A DNA stretch of 64,000 nucleotides, from contig CAYWGD010000003.1 of NCBI GenBank assembly GCA_964457335.1, positions 134,430-198,429 on the forward strand, in the 5' to 3' direction. Positions 1 through 9,392 of the stretch are shown here, piece after piece. A program made the translations under genes and the position numbers. The notes below the pieces were generated by a model, which made no database searches, was not told the origin of the DNA, and saw only the letters and a program-made list of their open reading frames with translations. Source of the stretch: CAJBVW01 sp964457335 (lineage in GTDB: Bacteria; Myxococcota_A; UBA796; SXON01). Position 1 is the first letter of the stretch. The number at the start of each line of letters is the position of its first letter.

Positions 1-667
1 CCGGATGATCACCGAGCTTTCGGAGGAGCACGGGCGTGTCTACTCCATCGTGTCGGAGCGCCGGGTGACGCTGGAGTACTACAAGAACACCGTGCTGCAC
101 GCCTTCGCGCCGGCCGCGTTCTACGCCGGGGCCGTGCGCGCGCTCGGGCAGGACGTCGTCGATCGCGCCGCGGTCGCGCGCCTGTTCCGCCTCCAGCAGT
201 TCCTCTTGCGCTACGAGTTCGTCCTCGATCCCGACGCGGACGAGGAGACGCTCGAGCGCCGCGCGGTCACGGGGCTCGAGGCCTACGGCGCGCTCGTGCG
301 CGACGGCGACGTGCTCCGCGTCGCCGACCGCGCCCGCGTGGGCGAGATCGCGAACCTCGTCGCGAACTTCCTCGAGTCCTACCTCCTCGTGCTCCGCACC
401 GCGAAGAACGCCAAGGGGCCGCTCGCCGCGAAGGACCTGTCCCGCGAGGCGCTGAGCTTCGGCAAGACGCTGCTCGCGGTCGACGAGATCACCCGGCCCG
501 AGTCGCTCAACCTCGTGAACCTCGAGAACGCCGTGCGCTCCTTCGCGGAGGACGGCGTCTTGCGGCGCCTCCCCGACGGGCGCCTGGAGCTCGCGTCCGA
601 CGCCGCGAGCACCTACGTCGAGACGCTCGGGCGGCTGCTCCTCCAGGAAGGGGCCTCCCCCGCGTGA
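1..667 (+). CDS. plsB: Glycerol-3-phosphate acyltransferase, C-terminal part (5' end outside window)
   Basis: The frame is already open at the window edge, so the ATG at 5 is probably internal and the gene begins upstream. About 220 residues are visible. The stretch LEYYKNTVLHAFAPAA near the edge is typical of the segment that follows the acyltransferase core in PlsB/GPAT enzymes, which acylate sn-1 of glycerol-3-phosphate at the inner membrane to start phospholipid synthesis. The catalytic HxxxxD core would lie outside the window, so the call rests on the tail alone. The TGA stop overlaps the GTG start of the next gene, which suggests co-transcription. Confidence 0.6.
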   Translation, partial: RMITELSEEHGRVYSIVSERRVTLEYYKNTVLHAFAPAAFYAGAVRALGQDVVDRAAVARLFRLQQFLLRYEFVLDPDADEETLERRAVTGLEAYGALVRDGDVLRVADRARVGEIANLVANFLESYLLVLRTAKNAKGPLAAKDLSREALSFGKTLLAVDEITRPESLNLVNLENAVRSFAEDGVLRRLPDGRLELASDAASTYVETLGRLLLQEGASPA

Positions 668-1038
668 GCGGCGCCGACGACCTCTTCTCCACCGAGGCGC
701 CCGCGCCCGTGCACGACCGCCTCGGGCGGGTGGAGAAGCTCCTCGCGATCGCGCTGCCGCTCAACGCGCTGGGGATCTTCTGCTTCACCGGCGTGCCCGG
801 GGCCGTGCTCGCGCTGCTCGCGTGGCACACGGCGGACGAGGAGATGCTCCGGATCGAGAGCGGCGCCTTGCCTGCCGACCGGATGGTCCGGGCGCGGCGC
901 CTCCGCGGCCTCGGCTTCGGGCTCCTCGTGTTCGCGCTCCTCTCGCTGAGCGCGCAGGTCACGCTGTTCGCTATCGGCTTCTACGCCGGCCTGCTCGAGC
1001 TCCTGGGAGTGGTCGCGAGCGGCGGGGCGGGGCTGTAG
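664..1038 (+). CDS. Small membrane protein of unknown function
   Basis: A 124-residue protein starting at a GTG that overlaps the upstream stop (GTGA). A hydrophilic N-terminus of about 25 residues is followed by two hydrophobic segments, at about residues 26-52 (LLAIALPLNALGIFCF onward) and 80-115 (LGFGLLVFALLSLSA onward), with a charged RMVRARRLRG loop between them. It is therefore probably an inner-membrane protein with two transmembrane helices. I recognise no family motif. Its translational coupling to the PlsB-like gene hints at a role linked to membrane lipid, but that is inference only. Confidence 0.6.
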   Translation: MSGADDLFSTEAPAPVHDRLGRVEKLLAIALPLNALGIFCFTGVPGAVLALLAWHTADEEMLRIESGALPADRMVRARRLRGLGFGLLVFALLSLSAQVTLFAIGFYAGLLELLGVVASGGAGL

Positions 1039-1040
1039 GC

Positions 1041-1547
1041 GTGGACGCGCTCTCCGTGCGCCCGTCCCCCGCCGACCGGCTCCTCGCGCTGCTCGACGCC
1101 GCGGGTCGGCCCTACACGCTCCTGCGCCACGCGGAGGCCCGCACCGCCCGCGAGGCTGCCACGGCGCGCGGCACCCCGCTCTCGCTCGGCGGGAAGTCCG
1201 TGGTGATGCGTTTCGACAAGCTCGGCTTCGTGGTGCTCGTCGTGGGCAGCGACCGCCGCGTGGAAGGGCGGGCGCTCCGCAAGGCCCTGGGCGTGCAGCG
1301 CTACCGCTTCGCCACCGCCGACGAGCTCCGGGAGCTGACCGGGCTCACCCCCGGCGAGGTGCCGCCCTTCGGGCGCCCGCTCTTCGACGTGGAGCTCCTC
1401 GTGGGCGCGGACCTCGCGGCGCGCGAGGAGATCGTGTTCGCCGCGGCCGATCGCACCCGGTCGGTGCGCATGGCGGTCCCCGACTGGCTCGTGGTGGCCG
1501 GGCCGCGCGTGGTGCCGGCGTTCACGGTCGAGGACGATCCGGGCTGA
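1041..1547 (+). CDS. YbaK/ProX-type aminoacyl-tRNA deacylase
   Basis: A 168-residue protein of the YbaK/EbsC family, which hydrolyses mischarged tRNAs (for example Cys-tRNA(Pro)) in the cytoplasm. Supporting stretches are GGKSVVMRFDKLGFVVLVV, the RVEGRALRKALGVQRYRFA segment, the TGLTPGEVPPFG loop and the LFDVELLV strand, in the family order and at the family length. The GTG at 1041 is chosen because it lies two bases after the previous stop; the same frame stays open farther upstream, but that stretch lies in antisense to codon use and inside the previous gene. A parS-like palindrome starts immediately after the stop. Confidence 0.8.
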   Translation: MDALSVRPSPADRLLALLDAAGRPYTLLRHAEARTAREAATARGTPLSLGGKSVVMRFDKLGFVVLVVGSDRRVEGRALRKALGVQRYRFATADELRELTGLTPGEVPPFGRPLFDVELLVGADLAAREEIVFAAADRTRSVRMAVPDWLVVAGPRVVPAFTVEDDPG

Positions 1548-1563
1548 TGTTCCACGTGGAACG
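1548..1563. promoter_or_regulatory. parS-like palindrome
   Basis: TGTTCCACGTGGAACG, whose core GTTCCACGTGGAAC is a perfect 14-bp palindrome. It lies in the short space between two convergent genes. The centre CACGTG with flanking GTT/AAC fits the bacterial parS pattern recognised by ParB. A second, more complete copy lies at 36735-36750. Confidence 0.55.
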
Positions 1564-1595
1564 TGTCGCGGTTGCGCCAGTGACGCCGCGAGGAA

Positions 1596-2672
1596 TCAGC
1601 CCGGCGCCAGCTCCACCCGGCTGTCGTCGCCGAGCAGGAGCGTGAGCGGCCCGCCCGGCCCGCGCACGTCCGCGCGCCGCCCGAGCACCGAGTCGCGCAG
1701 GCGCACGTCCCGCACGCGCGCGTCCTCGTAGAGCACCGAGCGCGCGACCTCGGCCCGCTCCACGACGGCGCCGGGCCCCACGCTCACGAACGGCCCGATC
1801 GTCGCGTCGACGACGCGCGCGCCCGCCCCGATCACCGCGGGCCCGACGATGCGGGAGCGGATCACCCGCGCGCCCGCCGCGACGCCCACGGGGCCCTCGA
1901 GCACGCTGTCCTCCACCGCGCCGTGGATCGCCGGCGAGAAGCGCGTGGCCAGCACGGCCTCGTTCGCGCGCAGCAGGTCGTCCTTCTTGCCCGTGTCGAG
2001 CCACCACGAGCGGAGGCGCTCGAAGCGCACCTCGTGCCCCGCGTCGAGGAGCGCCGTGATCGCGTCGGTGATCTCGAGCTCCCCGCGGGCGGACGGACGG
2101 AGCGTGGCGATCGCGTCGTGGATGGCGGCGCGGAAGAGGTAGATCCCGACGAGCGCGAGGTTGCTCGCCGGCACGGCCGGCTTCTCCACGAGGCGCCGCA
2201 CGCGGCCGTGCGCGTCGACCTCCGCGACGCCGAACTGGCGCGGGTCGTCCACCTCCGCGAGGAGCACCGACGCCGCGAGGTCCGGGCGGGCCGCGAAGGC
2301 GGACACGTGCGGGCCGAGGCGCTCCCCGACGAGGTTGTCGCCGAGGAACATGCAGAAGGGGTCGTCGCCCAGGAGCGGCCGCGCGGTCGCGACGGCGTGC
2401 GCGAGCCCGAGCGGCGCGGGCTGCGTGACGTAGCGGATCCCGGCGTCCCATTCGGCCGCCGCGTCGACGGCCCGCCGGATCTCGTCGCCCGTCTCCGGCG
2501 AGAGCAGCACGACCAGGTCGCGCACGCCGGCGTCCACGAGCGTGTCGAGGACGTAGAACAGGATCGGGCGGTTCGCCACGGGGAGGAGCTGCTTCGACCC
2601 GGTGTGGGTCAACGGGCGGAGGCGGCTCCCGCGGCCCCCCGCCAGCACGAGTCCTCGCATCGAGTGGGGCAT
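1596..2672 (-). CDS. rmlA: Glucose-1-phosphate thymidylyltransferase, long form
   Basis: A 358-residue nucleotidyltransferase from the ATG at 2672; a second in-frame ATG at 2660 would give 354 residues and begin exactly at MRGLVLAGGRGSRLRPLTH. This is the NTP-binding GGxGxRLxPLT signature, followed by SKQLLPVANRPI. The N-terminal ~235 residues form the nucleotidyltransferase domain, with the sugar-binding EKP motif (LVEKPAVPASN). The C-terminal ~115 residues are short hexapeptide-like repeats that predict a left-handed beta-helix. This two-domain form matches the long RmlA/StrD-type enzymes that make dTDP-glucose for deoxysugars. No rmlB, rmlC or rmlD is next to it, so the end product is unknown. 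Confidence 0.8.
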   Translation of the reverse strand: MPHSMRGLVLAGGRGSRLRPLTHTGSKQLLPVANRPILFYVLDTLVDAGVRDLVVLLSPETGDEIRRAVDAAAEWDAGIRYVTQPAPLGLAHAVATARPLLGDDPFCMFLGDNLVGERLGPHVSAFAARPDLAASVLLAEVDDPRQFGVAEVDAHGRVRRLVEKPAVPASNLALVGIYLFRAAIHDAIATLRPSARGELEITDAITALLDAGHEVRFERLRSWWLDTGKKDDLLRANEAVLATRFSPAIHGAVEDSVLEGPVGVAAGARVIRSRIVGPAVIGAGARVVDATIGPFVSVGPGAVVERAEVARSVLYEDARVRDVRLRDSVLGRRADVRGPGGPLTLLLGDDSRVELAPG

Positions 2673-2859
2673 GGGCGTTCTCCCCGCTATCCTCGGGGCA
2701 GCCGCGTTGCGCTGCGGCGACGTCGGCGCGGGGCGTGCACGTCGGCGGCTCCCTGCCCGGATCGGGCCCCGGGCACCCGAGCCTCCGACGCTCCTCCCGG
2801 GCACCCAGGCTGCCGCAGCGCGGAGCGGCTGCCCAGACGGAACCTACGATCCCGCCCGG

Positions 2860-4101
2860 TCAACCCCGCTTGCGTCCGCCCTTCCCGCGCTCCTGGCCGC
2901 CGCCCTTGCGCTTCGGGGCGGCCTTCGGCTTCTCGGGGGGCGGCTTGCGCTCGCGGGCCGCGCGGAGCTTCTCGCCGGTGTCCAGGCGCCCGCCGGACTT
3001 GAGCCGGTCGATCTGCCCGAGCAGCGGGGCGTCGTCGGGCGTGACGAGGTTGATGACCTTGCCCTTGGCGCCCTGGCGGCCCACGCGCCCGATGCGGTGC
3101 AGGTACTCGCTCGCCTTCTCGGGGAGCTCGTAGTTGAGCACGAAGGCGAGGCCCTCGAGGTGCAGGCCGCGGCCGCCGAGCTCGGTGGTGACGAGCACGC
3201 GGCCCTCGCCGGCGCGGAAGGCCTTGAGCGCGCGGCGGCGCTCCTCGGGCGAGAGCGCGCCGTGGATGACCGCGACGGCGTGGCCGCGATCGCGCAGGGT
3301 GGCCCCGACGAGGTCGGCGGTCTCGCGGCGGTTGCAGAACAGGATGCCGCGGGCGCTCGGCGGGAGCGCGACGAGCGCGTCGTGCGTCGCGTCCATCCGC
3401 TCGATGGGCTTGACCTTGACGTTCTGGATGGTGACCGACTCGGGGGCGCTGTGCGCGTCCTTCGAGAGGAGCAGCACCGGGCGCTCGGGCCGGGTCAGGA
3501 GCCACGCGCGGATGGGCTCGGGCAGCGTGGCCGACACGTACGCGATCGACGCGGCGCGCGGCACGGCGTCGAGGATGCGCTCGATGTCGGGGCGCTGGCC
3601 CGGGGAGAGCAGGGTGTCGGCCTCGTCGACCACGAGCATGCGCACGTCGTCGAGGCGCACGAGCCCGGCCTTCAGGAGCGCGACGAGGCGGGGCGGGTTG
3701 GCCACCAGCACGTCGAAGGGCTCCGCGAGCTGGAGCCGCTGCTGGCGCTCGGTGAGCCCGCCGGACGCGGCGCGGACCCGCGCCTTCAGCGCGTGGGCGA
3801 CGCCCTTCACGGCGCGCATGGTCTGGTCGACGAGCTCGCGCGTGCCCGTGAGGATGACGGCGCGCGGCCGGGCACGCTCCGTGACGAGGCCCTCGGCCGA
3901 CTCGATGTCGTGCAGGCGCTGGAGGATCGGCAGGGCGTACGCCAGGGTCTTGCCCGAGCCCGTGCGGGCGACGAGCACGGCGCTCGCGCCGCCGAGCAGC
4001 GCGGGCACCGCGATACGTTGGACCGGCGTGGGCTGTGTCAGCCCGGCGGTGGCCAGGGACTGTGCGAGGGGCACGAGCAGCCCCAGATCGGCGAAGGACA
4101 T
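2860..4101 (-). CDS. DEAD-box RNA helicase
   Basis: A 413-residue ATP-dependent RNA helicase starting at the ATG in MSFADLGL. Motifs in order: Q motif (LTQPTPVQRIAVPAL), Walker A (ARTGSGKT), Ia (GTRELVDQ, with G where PTREL is usual), II (VDEADTLL), III (SAT), the second RecA-like domain with FCNRRETADLV, and VI (HRIGRVGRQG). The last ~50 residues are a Lys/Arg-rich tail (PPPEKPKAAPKRKGG) that probably binds RNA. The Ib segment reads ANPPRLVALL rather than the usual TPGR, so this is a somewhat divergent member. The likely role is ribosome assembly or RNA turnover; I cannot assign it to RhlE, SrmB or another subgroup. Confidence 0.85.
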   Translation of the reverse strand: MSFADLGLLVPLAQSLATAGLTQPTPVQRIAVPALLGGASAVLVARTGSGKTLAYALPILQRLHDIESAEGLVTERARPRAVILTGTRELVDQTMRAVKGVAHALKARVRAASGGLTERQQRLQLAEPFDVLVANPPRLVALLKAGLVRLDDVRMLVVDEADTLLSPGQRPDIERILDAVPRAASIAYVSATLPEPIRAWLLTRPERPVLLLSKDAHSAPESVTIQNVKVKPIERMDATHDALVALPPSARGILFCNRRETADLVGATLRDRGHAVAVIHGALSPEERRRALKAFRAGEGRVLVTTELGGRGLHLEGLAFVLNYELPEKASEYLHRIGRVGRQGAKGKVINLVTPDDAPLLGQIDRLKSGGRLDTGEKLRAARERKPPPEKPKAAPKRKGGGQERGKGGRKRG

Positions 4102-4268
4102 TTTCCTCTCTATCGCGTCCCACTGACAGGCGGATGAAGGTGTGGTATGACCGAAGGGCGCGGGGTGTCGCAGCGGCACCACCCCCCACCCCCCACCCCG
4201 GTGTTGCTCCGCCCCGCGCATTTCCCCCTCCCGCCGGAAACGGCGCCGTGTGGGGCGCGCGCCGGGCT

Positions 4269-4931
4269 TCACTTCGGCGACGGCTCCGACATCGGCGGGG
4301 GCTCGATCGTGGCGGGGAGCGGGTTCGCCTTCTCGACGGGCTCGCACGCGCCGCCGGGCGCGGGGAGCGTGATCGCCTCGCTGCGCACGCCGGTGAAAAG
4401 GATGGTTCGATCCGGGCTTGTGCGCTCTAGTGAGAGTTGGAGCCCGCCGACCGCGGTGGGGCGCGCCCACGTCCAGCTGCCGGTCCGGCCGCTCTCGAGC
4501 ACGTAGGTCCAGCCCGTCACGTCGCCGGTCGCGCGGTCGACGTGGAAGGTGTAGCGGTCGCCCGGCGTGAGGCCGACCTGCGCGAAGGTGACCACGAGAT
4601 CGTCGCCCTGCTCGGCCACGTTCACGCCGGGATCCCGGAGCTTCGACGGGGCGAGGAGCCAGTACTGGTCGTTCGTGAAGTACGCCCAGGCCTCCTTCTG
4701 CAGCGGGTCGGTCCCGGTGTAGGGCACCGTCGTGACGACCGAGCATTCGCCCCGCTCGTCGTTCCAGCTCACCAGCACCTTGCCCCCGGGGATGTCCCAG
4801 CGGTGCGTGCGGGCCTTGCCGCCCACCGCGAACGTGAACTGGAGGCCGGGCTCGCGGTACGGGTCCCCGGCGCGGGTGACGACCGCGTCGAGGAGCGTGG
4901 GGGCGGCGAAGGCGAGCGGGAGGAGCAGCAT
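4269..4931 (-). CDS. Secreted or periplasmic protein of unknown function
   Basis: A 220-residue protein with a short signal peptide (MLLLPLAFAAPT). The mature part is rich in aromatic and beta-forming residues (RTHRWDIPGGKVLVSW, KEAWAYFTNDQYWLLAP, GDRYTFHVDRATGDVTGW). That pattern resembles LolA-like or small beta-barrel periplasmic proteins, but I recognise no diagnostic motif. It ends in a Pro-rich tail. It stands alone, between the helicase gene (same strand, downstream) and the divergent ankyrin gene, so context gives no function. Confidence 0.6.
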   Translation of the reverse strand: MLLLPLAFAAPTLLDAVVTRAGDPYREPGLQFTFAVGGKARTHRWDIPGGKVLVSWNDERGECSVVTTVPYTGTDPLQKEAWAYFTNDQYWLLAPSKLRDPGVNVAEQGDDLVVTFAQVGLTPGDRYTFHVDRATGDVTGWTYVLESGRTGSWTWARPTAVGGLQLSLERTSPDRTILFTGVRSEAITLPAPGGACEPVEKANPLPATIEPPPMSEPSPK

Positions 4932-5033
4932 GGGGCCGGCTAACCGGGGAGGCGCCGGGCGGCGGCTCCACGTGCTGGCACGCTCGCTTCGCCGGGGGCT
5001 GGCTGACGGGGCGGGCGCGGGGCACCTTGGCGC

Positions 5034-6272
5034 ATGCATCCGATCTTCACCCACGTCGAGCGGGGGCGCCTCGAAGCGCTGCGCGGGCTCCTGCTGGCGG
5101 AGCCCGCGTCCGTTCACATGCGCAACGACGACGACGAGACGCCGTTGCACGTCGCGAGCGCGCGCAGGGCGCCGGCGCTGGTCGAGGCGCTGCTCGCCGC
5201 CGGGGCGGACCCCGACGCGCGCGACGGGATGCGACGCACGCCGCTGCATGGCGCGGCGTTCGCCCGCGACGGGGGCGCGGTGCGTCGGCTCCTCGCGGCG
5301 GGCGCCGACCCGGATGCGGTCGATTCGCTCGGCGACCGGCCCCTGACGAAGGCCGGCGGCTGGCCGGAGGGAGTGGCGCTGCTGCGGGAGGCCGGCGCCG
5401 TCTACGATCTCGAGGCCCGGCTCGCCAACGGTGACGAAGACGGGCTCGCCGCCCTGCTCCGGGACACGCCCGACGCCGTCGCGGCGCACCCCGACCGGGA
5501 GCGGCTGAAGGACCTGGCGGGCCAGGGCCGCACCGCGCAGGAGGCACGGCGGTTGATCGGGCTCCTCGGCCTCGGCGCGCGGCCGGGCCGGAAGGCGGCC
5601 CCCGCGAAGCCGAGCCCTCCGGAGCCGAGGCCTCCGGAGCCGAGTCCTCCGGAGCCGAGTCCAGCGGAGCTCCTCGCGGCCGCCGAGGAGGGGAAGGCCG
5701 CGGCCGTGCGGAAGCTCCTCGACGCGGACGCCGCGCTGCTCGCCGCGGTCAACGACGACGGTGACGGGCCCCTCCACCTCGCCGCGTGGCAGGGCCACCG
5801 CGCCGTGGTCACGCTGCTCCTCGAGCGCGGGGCGCCCGTCGACGCGGCGGGTGCGGGCGGCCAGACGCCGCTGCACTACGCCGTCCGCCACGGGCAGGCC
5901 AAGGTGGTGAAGGCCCTGCTCGACGCCGGCGCCGATCCCGCCCGGCGGGACGAGGACGGCACGAGCGCGTGGTACGCGGCCGCCCTCGCGGCCGACGACG
6001 ACACCGTCCGCGTGCTCGACCGCTCCGGCCACGCCCCCGACCTCGACGCCGCCGTCACCCTCGGGCGCCTCGGCGAGGTGGAGCGGTGCCTCGCCGAGCG
6101 GCCGGACGCCGTGCGGGCGCACCCGGACCCCGCGCGGCTGTGGTCGGACGCGCGCGCCGCGGTCGAGCTGGCCGCCGAGTCGGCCGACAACCGCGCCTCC
6201 GGGCTCGCGAAGGCACGGGCCCTGCTCGATCGGCTCGTGGCGGCCGGACTGCCCGACGAGAGCGCGGGCTGA
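5034..6272 (+). CDS. Ankyrin-repeat protein with proline-rich linker
   Basis: A 412-residue protein with two ankyrin blocks. The first, at about residues 1-135, contains units such as DETPLHVASARRAPALVEAL and GMRRTPLHGAAFARDGGAV. The second, at about 210-335, contains DGDGPLHLAAWQGHRAVV and GGQTPLHYAVRHGQAKVV. Between them, at about residues 190-207, is a PPEP(S/R) linker encoded by a 15-bp tandem repeat (about 5608-5665). There is no signal peptide, so it is probably a cytoplasmic protein-binding scaffold. Partners cannot be inferred from its neighbours. The R2 hairpin repeat follows six bases after the stop and may terminate transcription. Confidence 0.8.
   Translation: MHPIFTHVERGRLEALRGLLLAEPASVHMRNDDDETPLHVASARRAPALVEALLAAGADPDARDGMRRTPLHGAAFARDGGAVRRLLAAGADPDAVDSLGDRPLTKAGGWPEGVALLREAGAVYDLEARLANGDEDGLAALLRDTPDAVAAHPDRERLKDLAGQGRTAQEARRLIGLLGLGARPGRKAAPAKPSPPEPRPPEPSPPEPSPAELLAAAEEGKAAAVRKLLDADAALLAAVNDDGDGPLHLAAWQGHRAVVTLLLERGAPVDAAGAGGQTPLHYAVRHGQAKVVKALLDAGADPARRDEDGTSAWYAAALAADDDTVRVLDRSGHAPDLDAAVTLGRLGEVERCLAERPDAVRAHPDPARLWSDARAAVELAAESADNRASGLAKARALLDRLVAAGLPDESAG
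5608..5665 (+). repeat. 15-bp tandem repeat encoding the PPEPS linker
   Basis: About four copies of a CCGAGYCCTCCGGAG-type unit inside the ankyrin gene. The unit length is a multiple of three, so changes in copy number would only lengthen or shorten the linker. Confidence 0.75.
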
Positions 6273-6275
6273 GCG

Positions 6276-6331
6276 CCGGGGGCGTCGCGGGGGGCTCGCC
6301 CCTGGGGCGAGCCCCGCGCAACGCCCCCCGG
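6276..6331. repeat. Dispersed GC hairpin repeat R2, copy a
   Basis: A nearly perfect inverted repeat with arms of about 24 bp (GGGGGCGTCGCGGGG on one side, CCCCGCGCAACGCCCCC on the other) around a small loop, starting four bases after the ankyrin stop. It shares the GGGGCGTTGCGGGG core with copies at 22259-22300, 38963-38996, 40080-40135 and 59572-59611. Its position suggests a transcription terminator, but no U-tract follows. Confidence 0.6.
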
Positions 6332-6375
6332 CGAGGGCCCCAGGCCCCCGCGCCCCGGCGGGCCGCCCGCGGCCC

Positions 6376-6736
6376 GCGTGACGTAGCGCGGCACATGCGC
6401 ACCCATCTCGGCCGCTACGTCACGCTCAGCGTGACGTAGCTCGCCAGATGGACCGGGATCTCGGCCGCTACGTCACGCTCAGCGTGACGTAGCTCGCCAG
6501 ATGGACCGGGATNNNNNNNNNNNNNNNNNNNNNNNNNNNNNNNNNNNNNNNNNNNNNNNNNNNNNNNNNNNNNNNNNNNNNNNNNNNNNNNNNNNNNNNN
6601 NNNNNNNNNNNNTCGGCCGCTACGTCACGCTCAGCGTGACGTAGCTCGCCAGATGGACCGGGATCTCCGGCGCTACGTCACGCTCAGCGTGACGTAGCTC
6701 GCCAGATGGACCGGGATCTCCGGCGCTACGTCACGG
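6376..6736. repeat. 53-bp tandem array of palindromes interrupted by an assembly gap
   Basis: The unit has period 53, measured between successive TACGTCACGC starts (6416, 6469; and 6621, 6674, 6727 after the gap). Each unit is a 25-nt palindrome, with arms CTACGTCACGCT and AGCGTGACGTAG around one central base, plus a 28-nt spacer (CTCGCCAGATGGACCGGGAT and eight more bases). The array begins with a half palindrome at 6376 and ends with the opposite half at about 6726-6735. The first spacer has the same length but differs at about a third of its positions; the later ones are almost identical to each other. No coding frame is supported here. Confidence 0.85.
6513..6612. other. Assembly gap (100 N)
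   Basis: Exactly 100 undetermined bases. The distance between repeat phases on the two sides is not a multiple of 53, so the length is a placeholder and an unknown number of repeat units is missing. Confidence 0.98.
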
Positions 6737-6865
6737 GCACGCCGTCGGCGCTCACTCCACCGTGCTGTTCTCCGTCGCCGGCGCGGCCGTTCGCCGGCCG
6801 CTCGAAGCAGGGCCGCGCACGGGACCGGAGATGCGCAAGGGAGAGCTCGTAGCCCCCCGCCGCGC

Positions 6866-7034
6866 CGCGCGAGGGGGGCCGGAGGGCCGCGCGGGCGCGC
6901 CATCCGTCGCGGGCCGGAGGCCACGCCGCCACTCCGAGCCCGCGCGGGTCGGCCGCCGCGCGGGCGGCCGACCGAGCGGCTCCGCCGCGAGCCCGGAGGA
7001 CACCCGACCCCGCGTCCTCGCGGGGGCGCGCCCG
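6866..7034 (-). repeat. Dispersed repeat R1, copy a (after thiC)
   Basis: One of three related GC-rich elements of about 165-180 bp, with copies at 10986-11166 and 30181-30353. Shared landmarks are CGCGCGAGGGGGGCCGGAG at one end, then GCGGGCCGGAGGCC or close variants, then GGAGGACACCCGACCCCGCG and a hairpin at the other end. Here the hairpin has arms CCCCGCG (7008-7014) and CGCGGGG (7019-7025). The hairpin end faces the thiC stop codon, about 50 bases away. Between the palindrome array and this element (6737-6865) I see nothing supportable. Confidence 0.65.
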
Positions 7035-7080
7035 GGGCCTCTGCCTGGGCTCGCCCCCCCCGCCCCAGGCAGGAGAAGAC

Positions 7081-8649
<1,569 letters not shown>

Positions 8650-8654
8650 GTCGC

Positions 8655-8757
8655 TTTCCTCCGCCGGTCCGAACCGGGTCAGGTTCTACGGTGTGATCTC
8701 AGGCCCCACGCGGGGCCACCCGTAGCGCGACGGCCCCGTAACACCCCCGGGCGGGCC
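8655..8757 (-). promoter_or_regulatory. TPP riboswitch (thi box) upstream of thiC
   Basis: Read on the minus strand, the leader has the thi-box order: GGGGGTGTTACGGGG at the 5' side, CCTGAGATCACACCG, then GAACCTGACCCGGTTCGGAC and the closing CCGGCGGAGGAAA. The CTGAGA and ACCTGA blocks bind the pyrophosphate and pyrimidine parts of TPP. The last segment overlaps the ribosome-binding sequence, so thiamine pyrophosphate probably blocks translation of thiC. Confidence 0.93.
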
Positions 8758-8928
8758 TCGGCGGGCCGGGCCGGATGCGCGTCGGCTGCGCGCGCACCCC
8801 GCGCGCACGCCGGGCAGAGGGACGGCGCACGGGCGGACGGGCCTTTCCCCGCGGTCGGGCGATGGCACGGGGGATGCACAAGGGGGGCGCGACCGGAATC
8901 GACCGGTCCCGAAGCCAAGGAAACGACG

Positions 8929-9372
8929 ATGTCCACCACCTCCCTCCGCATCCGCTCCTCCCTCTCCGCCGGCCGCCTCCCCGATGGCGGCGGCGGCAGC
9001 AACCACGGCCTCCGCGTCCGCACGGCGGTGAAGGCCGGCATCGGTGACACCGGCGACAACCACGGCGTGCGCGTTCGCACGGCGGTGAAGGCCGGGACCG
9101 GCCCCACGGGCGGCAACCACGGCCTCCGGGTCCGCACGGCGGTGAAGGCCGGGACCGGCCCCACGGGCGGCAACCACGGTCTCCGGGTCCGCACGGCGGT
9201 GAAGGCCGGGATCGGCGCCACGGGCGACAACCACGGCCTCCGGGTCCGCACGGCGGTGAAGGCCGGGATCGGCGCCACGGGCGACAACCACGGCCTCCGG
9301 GTCCGCACGGCGGTGAAGGCCGGGATCGGCGCCACGGGCACCAACCACGGGCTCCGCGTGATCAGCCGCTGA
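8929..9372 (+). CDS. Tandem-repeat peptide of 19-residue units (possible multi-core RiPP precursor or beta-repeat protein)
   Basis: A 147-residue protein. A good ribosome-binding sequence (AAGGA, 8917-8921) precedes the ATG by seven bases. After 24 residues, six full units follow the pattern NHGLRVRTAVKAGIGATGD, and a seventh partial unit (NHGLRVISR) ends the protein. The N-terminus is itself a decayed unit (LRIRSSLSAG then SNHG). RVRTAVKAG is invariant at protein level in the six units although the DNA carries silent changes (CGC/CGG, GTC/GTT, GGC/GGG/GGT), so selection acts on this frame. Variable residues fall in the Gly-rich link. Alternation L.V.T.V predicts a basic beta-strand followed by a turn. 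There is no signal peptide, membrane segment or cysteine. No maturase or transporter gene is adjacent: thiC diverges and an oxidase gene converges. Function unknown. Confidence 0.8.
   Translation: MSTTSLRIRSSLSAGRLPDGGGGSNHGLRVRTAVKAGIGDTGDNHGVRVRTAVKAGTGPTGGNHGLRVRTAVKAGTGPTGGNHGLRVRTAVKAGIGATGDNHGLRVRTAVKAGIGATGDNHGLRVRTAVKAGIGATGTNHGLRVISR
9001..9369 (+). repeat. 57-bp coding minisatellite
   Basis: Six full copies of a 57-bp unit start at 9001, 9058, 9115, 9172, 9229 and 9286, with a partial copy at 9343. The copies at 9172 and 9229 differ by one silent base (GGT versus GGC); those at 9058 and 9115 are also very close. This indicates recent duplication and probably variable copy number between strains. 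Confidence 0.95.
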
Positions 9373-9392
9373 GGGGGCGGTCGCCGCGGCGC

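Noticed and set aside
6376..6736. CRISPR array
   Set aside because: The spacing (25 + 28) looks similar, but the later 'spacers' are almost identical, the repeat is a full palindrome and no cas gene is present.
8679..9344. Antisense open frame across the 57-bp repeats, also repetitive (PVAPIPAFTAVRTRRPWLS type)
   Set aside because: It has no ribosome-binding sequence, runs into the TPP riboswitch, and the variation between units is silent in the plus frame instead.
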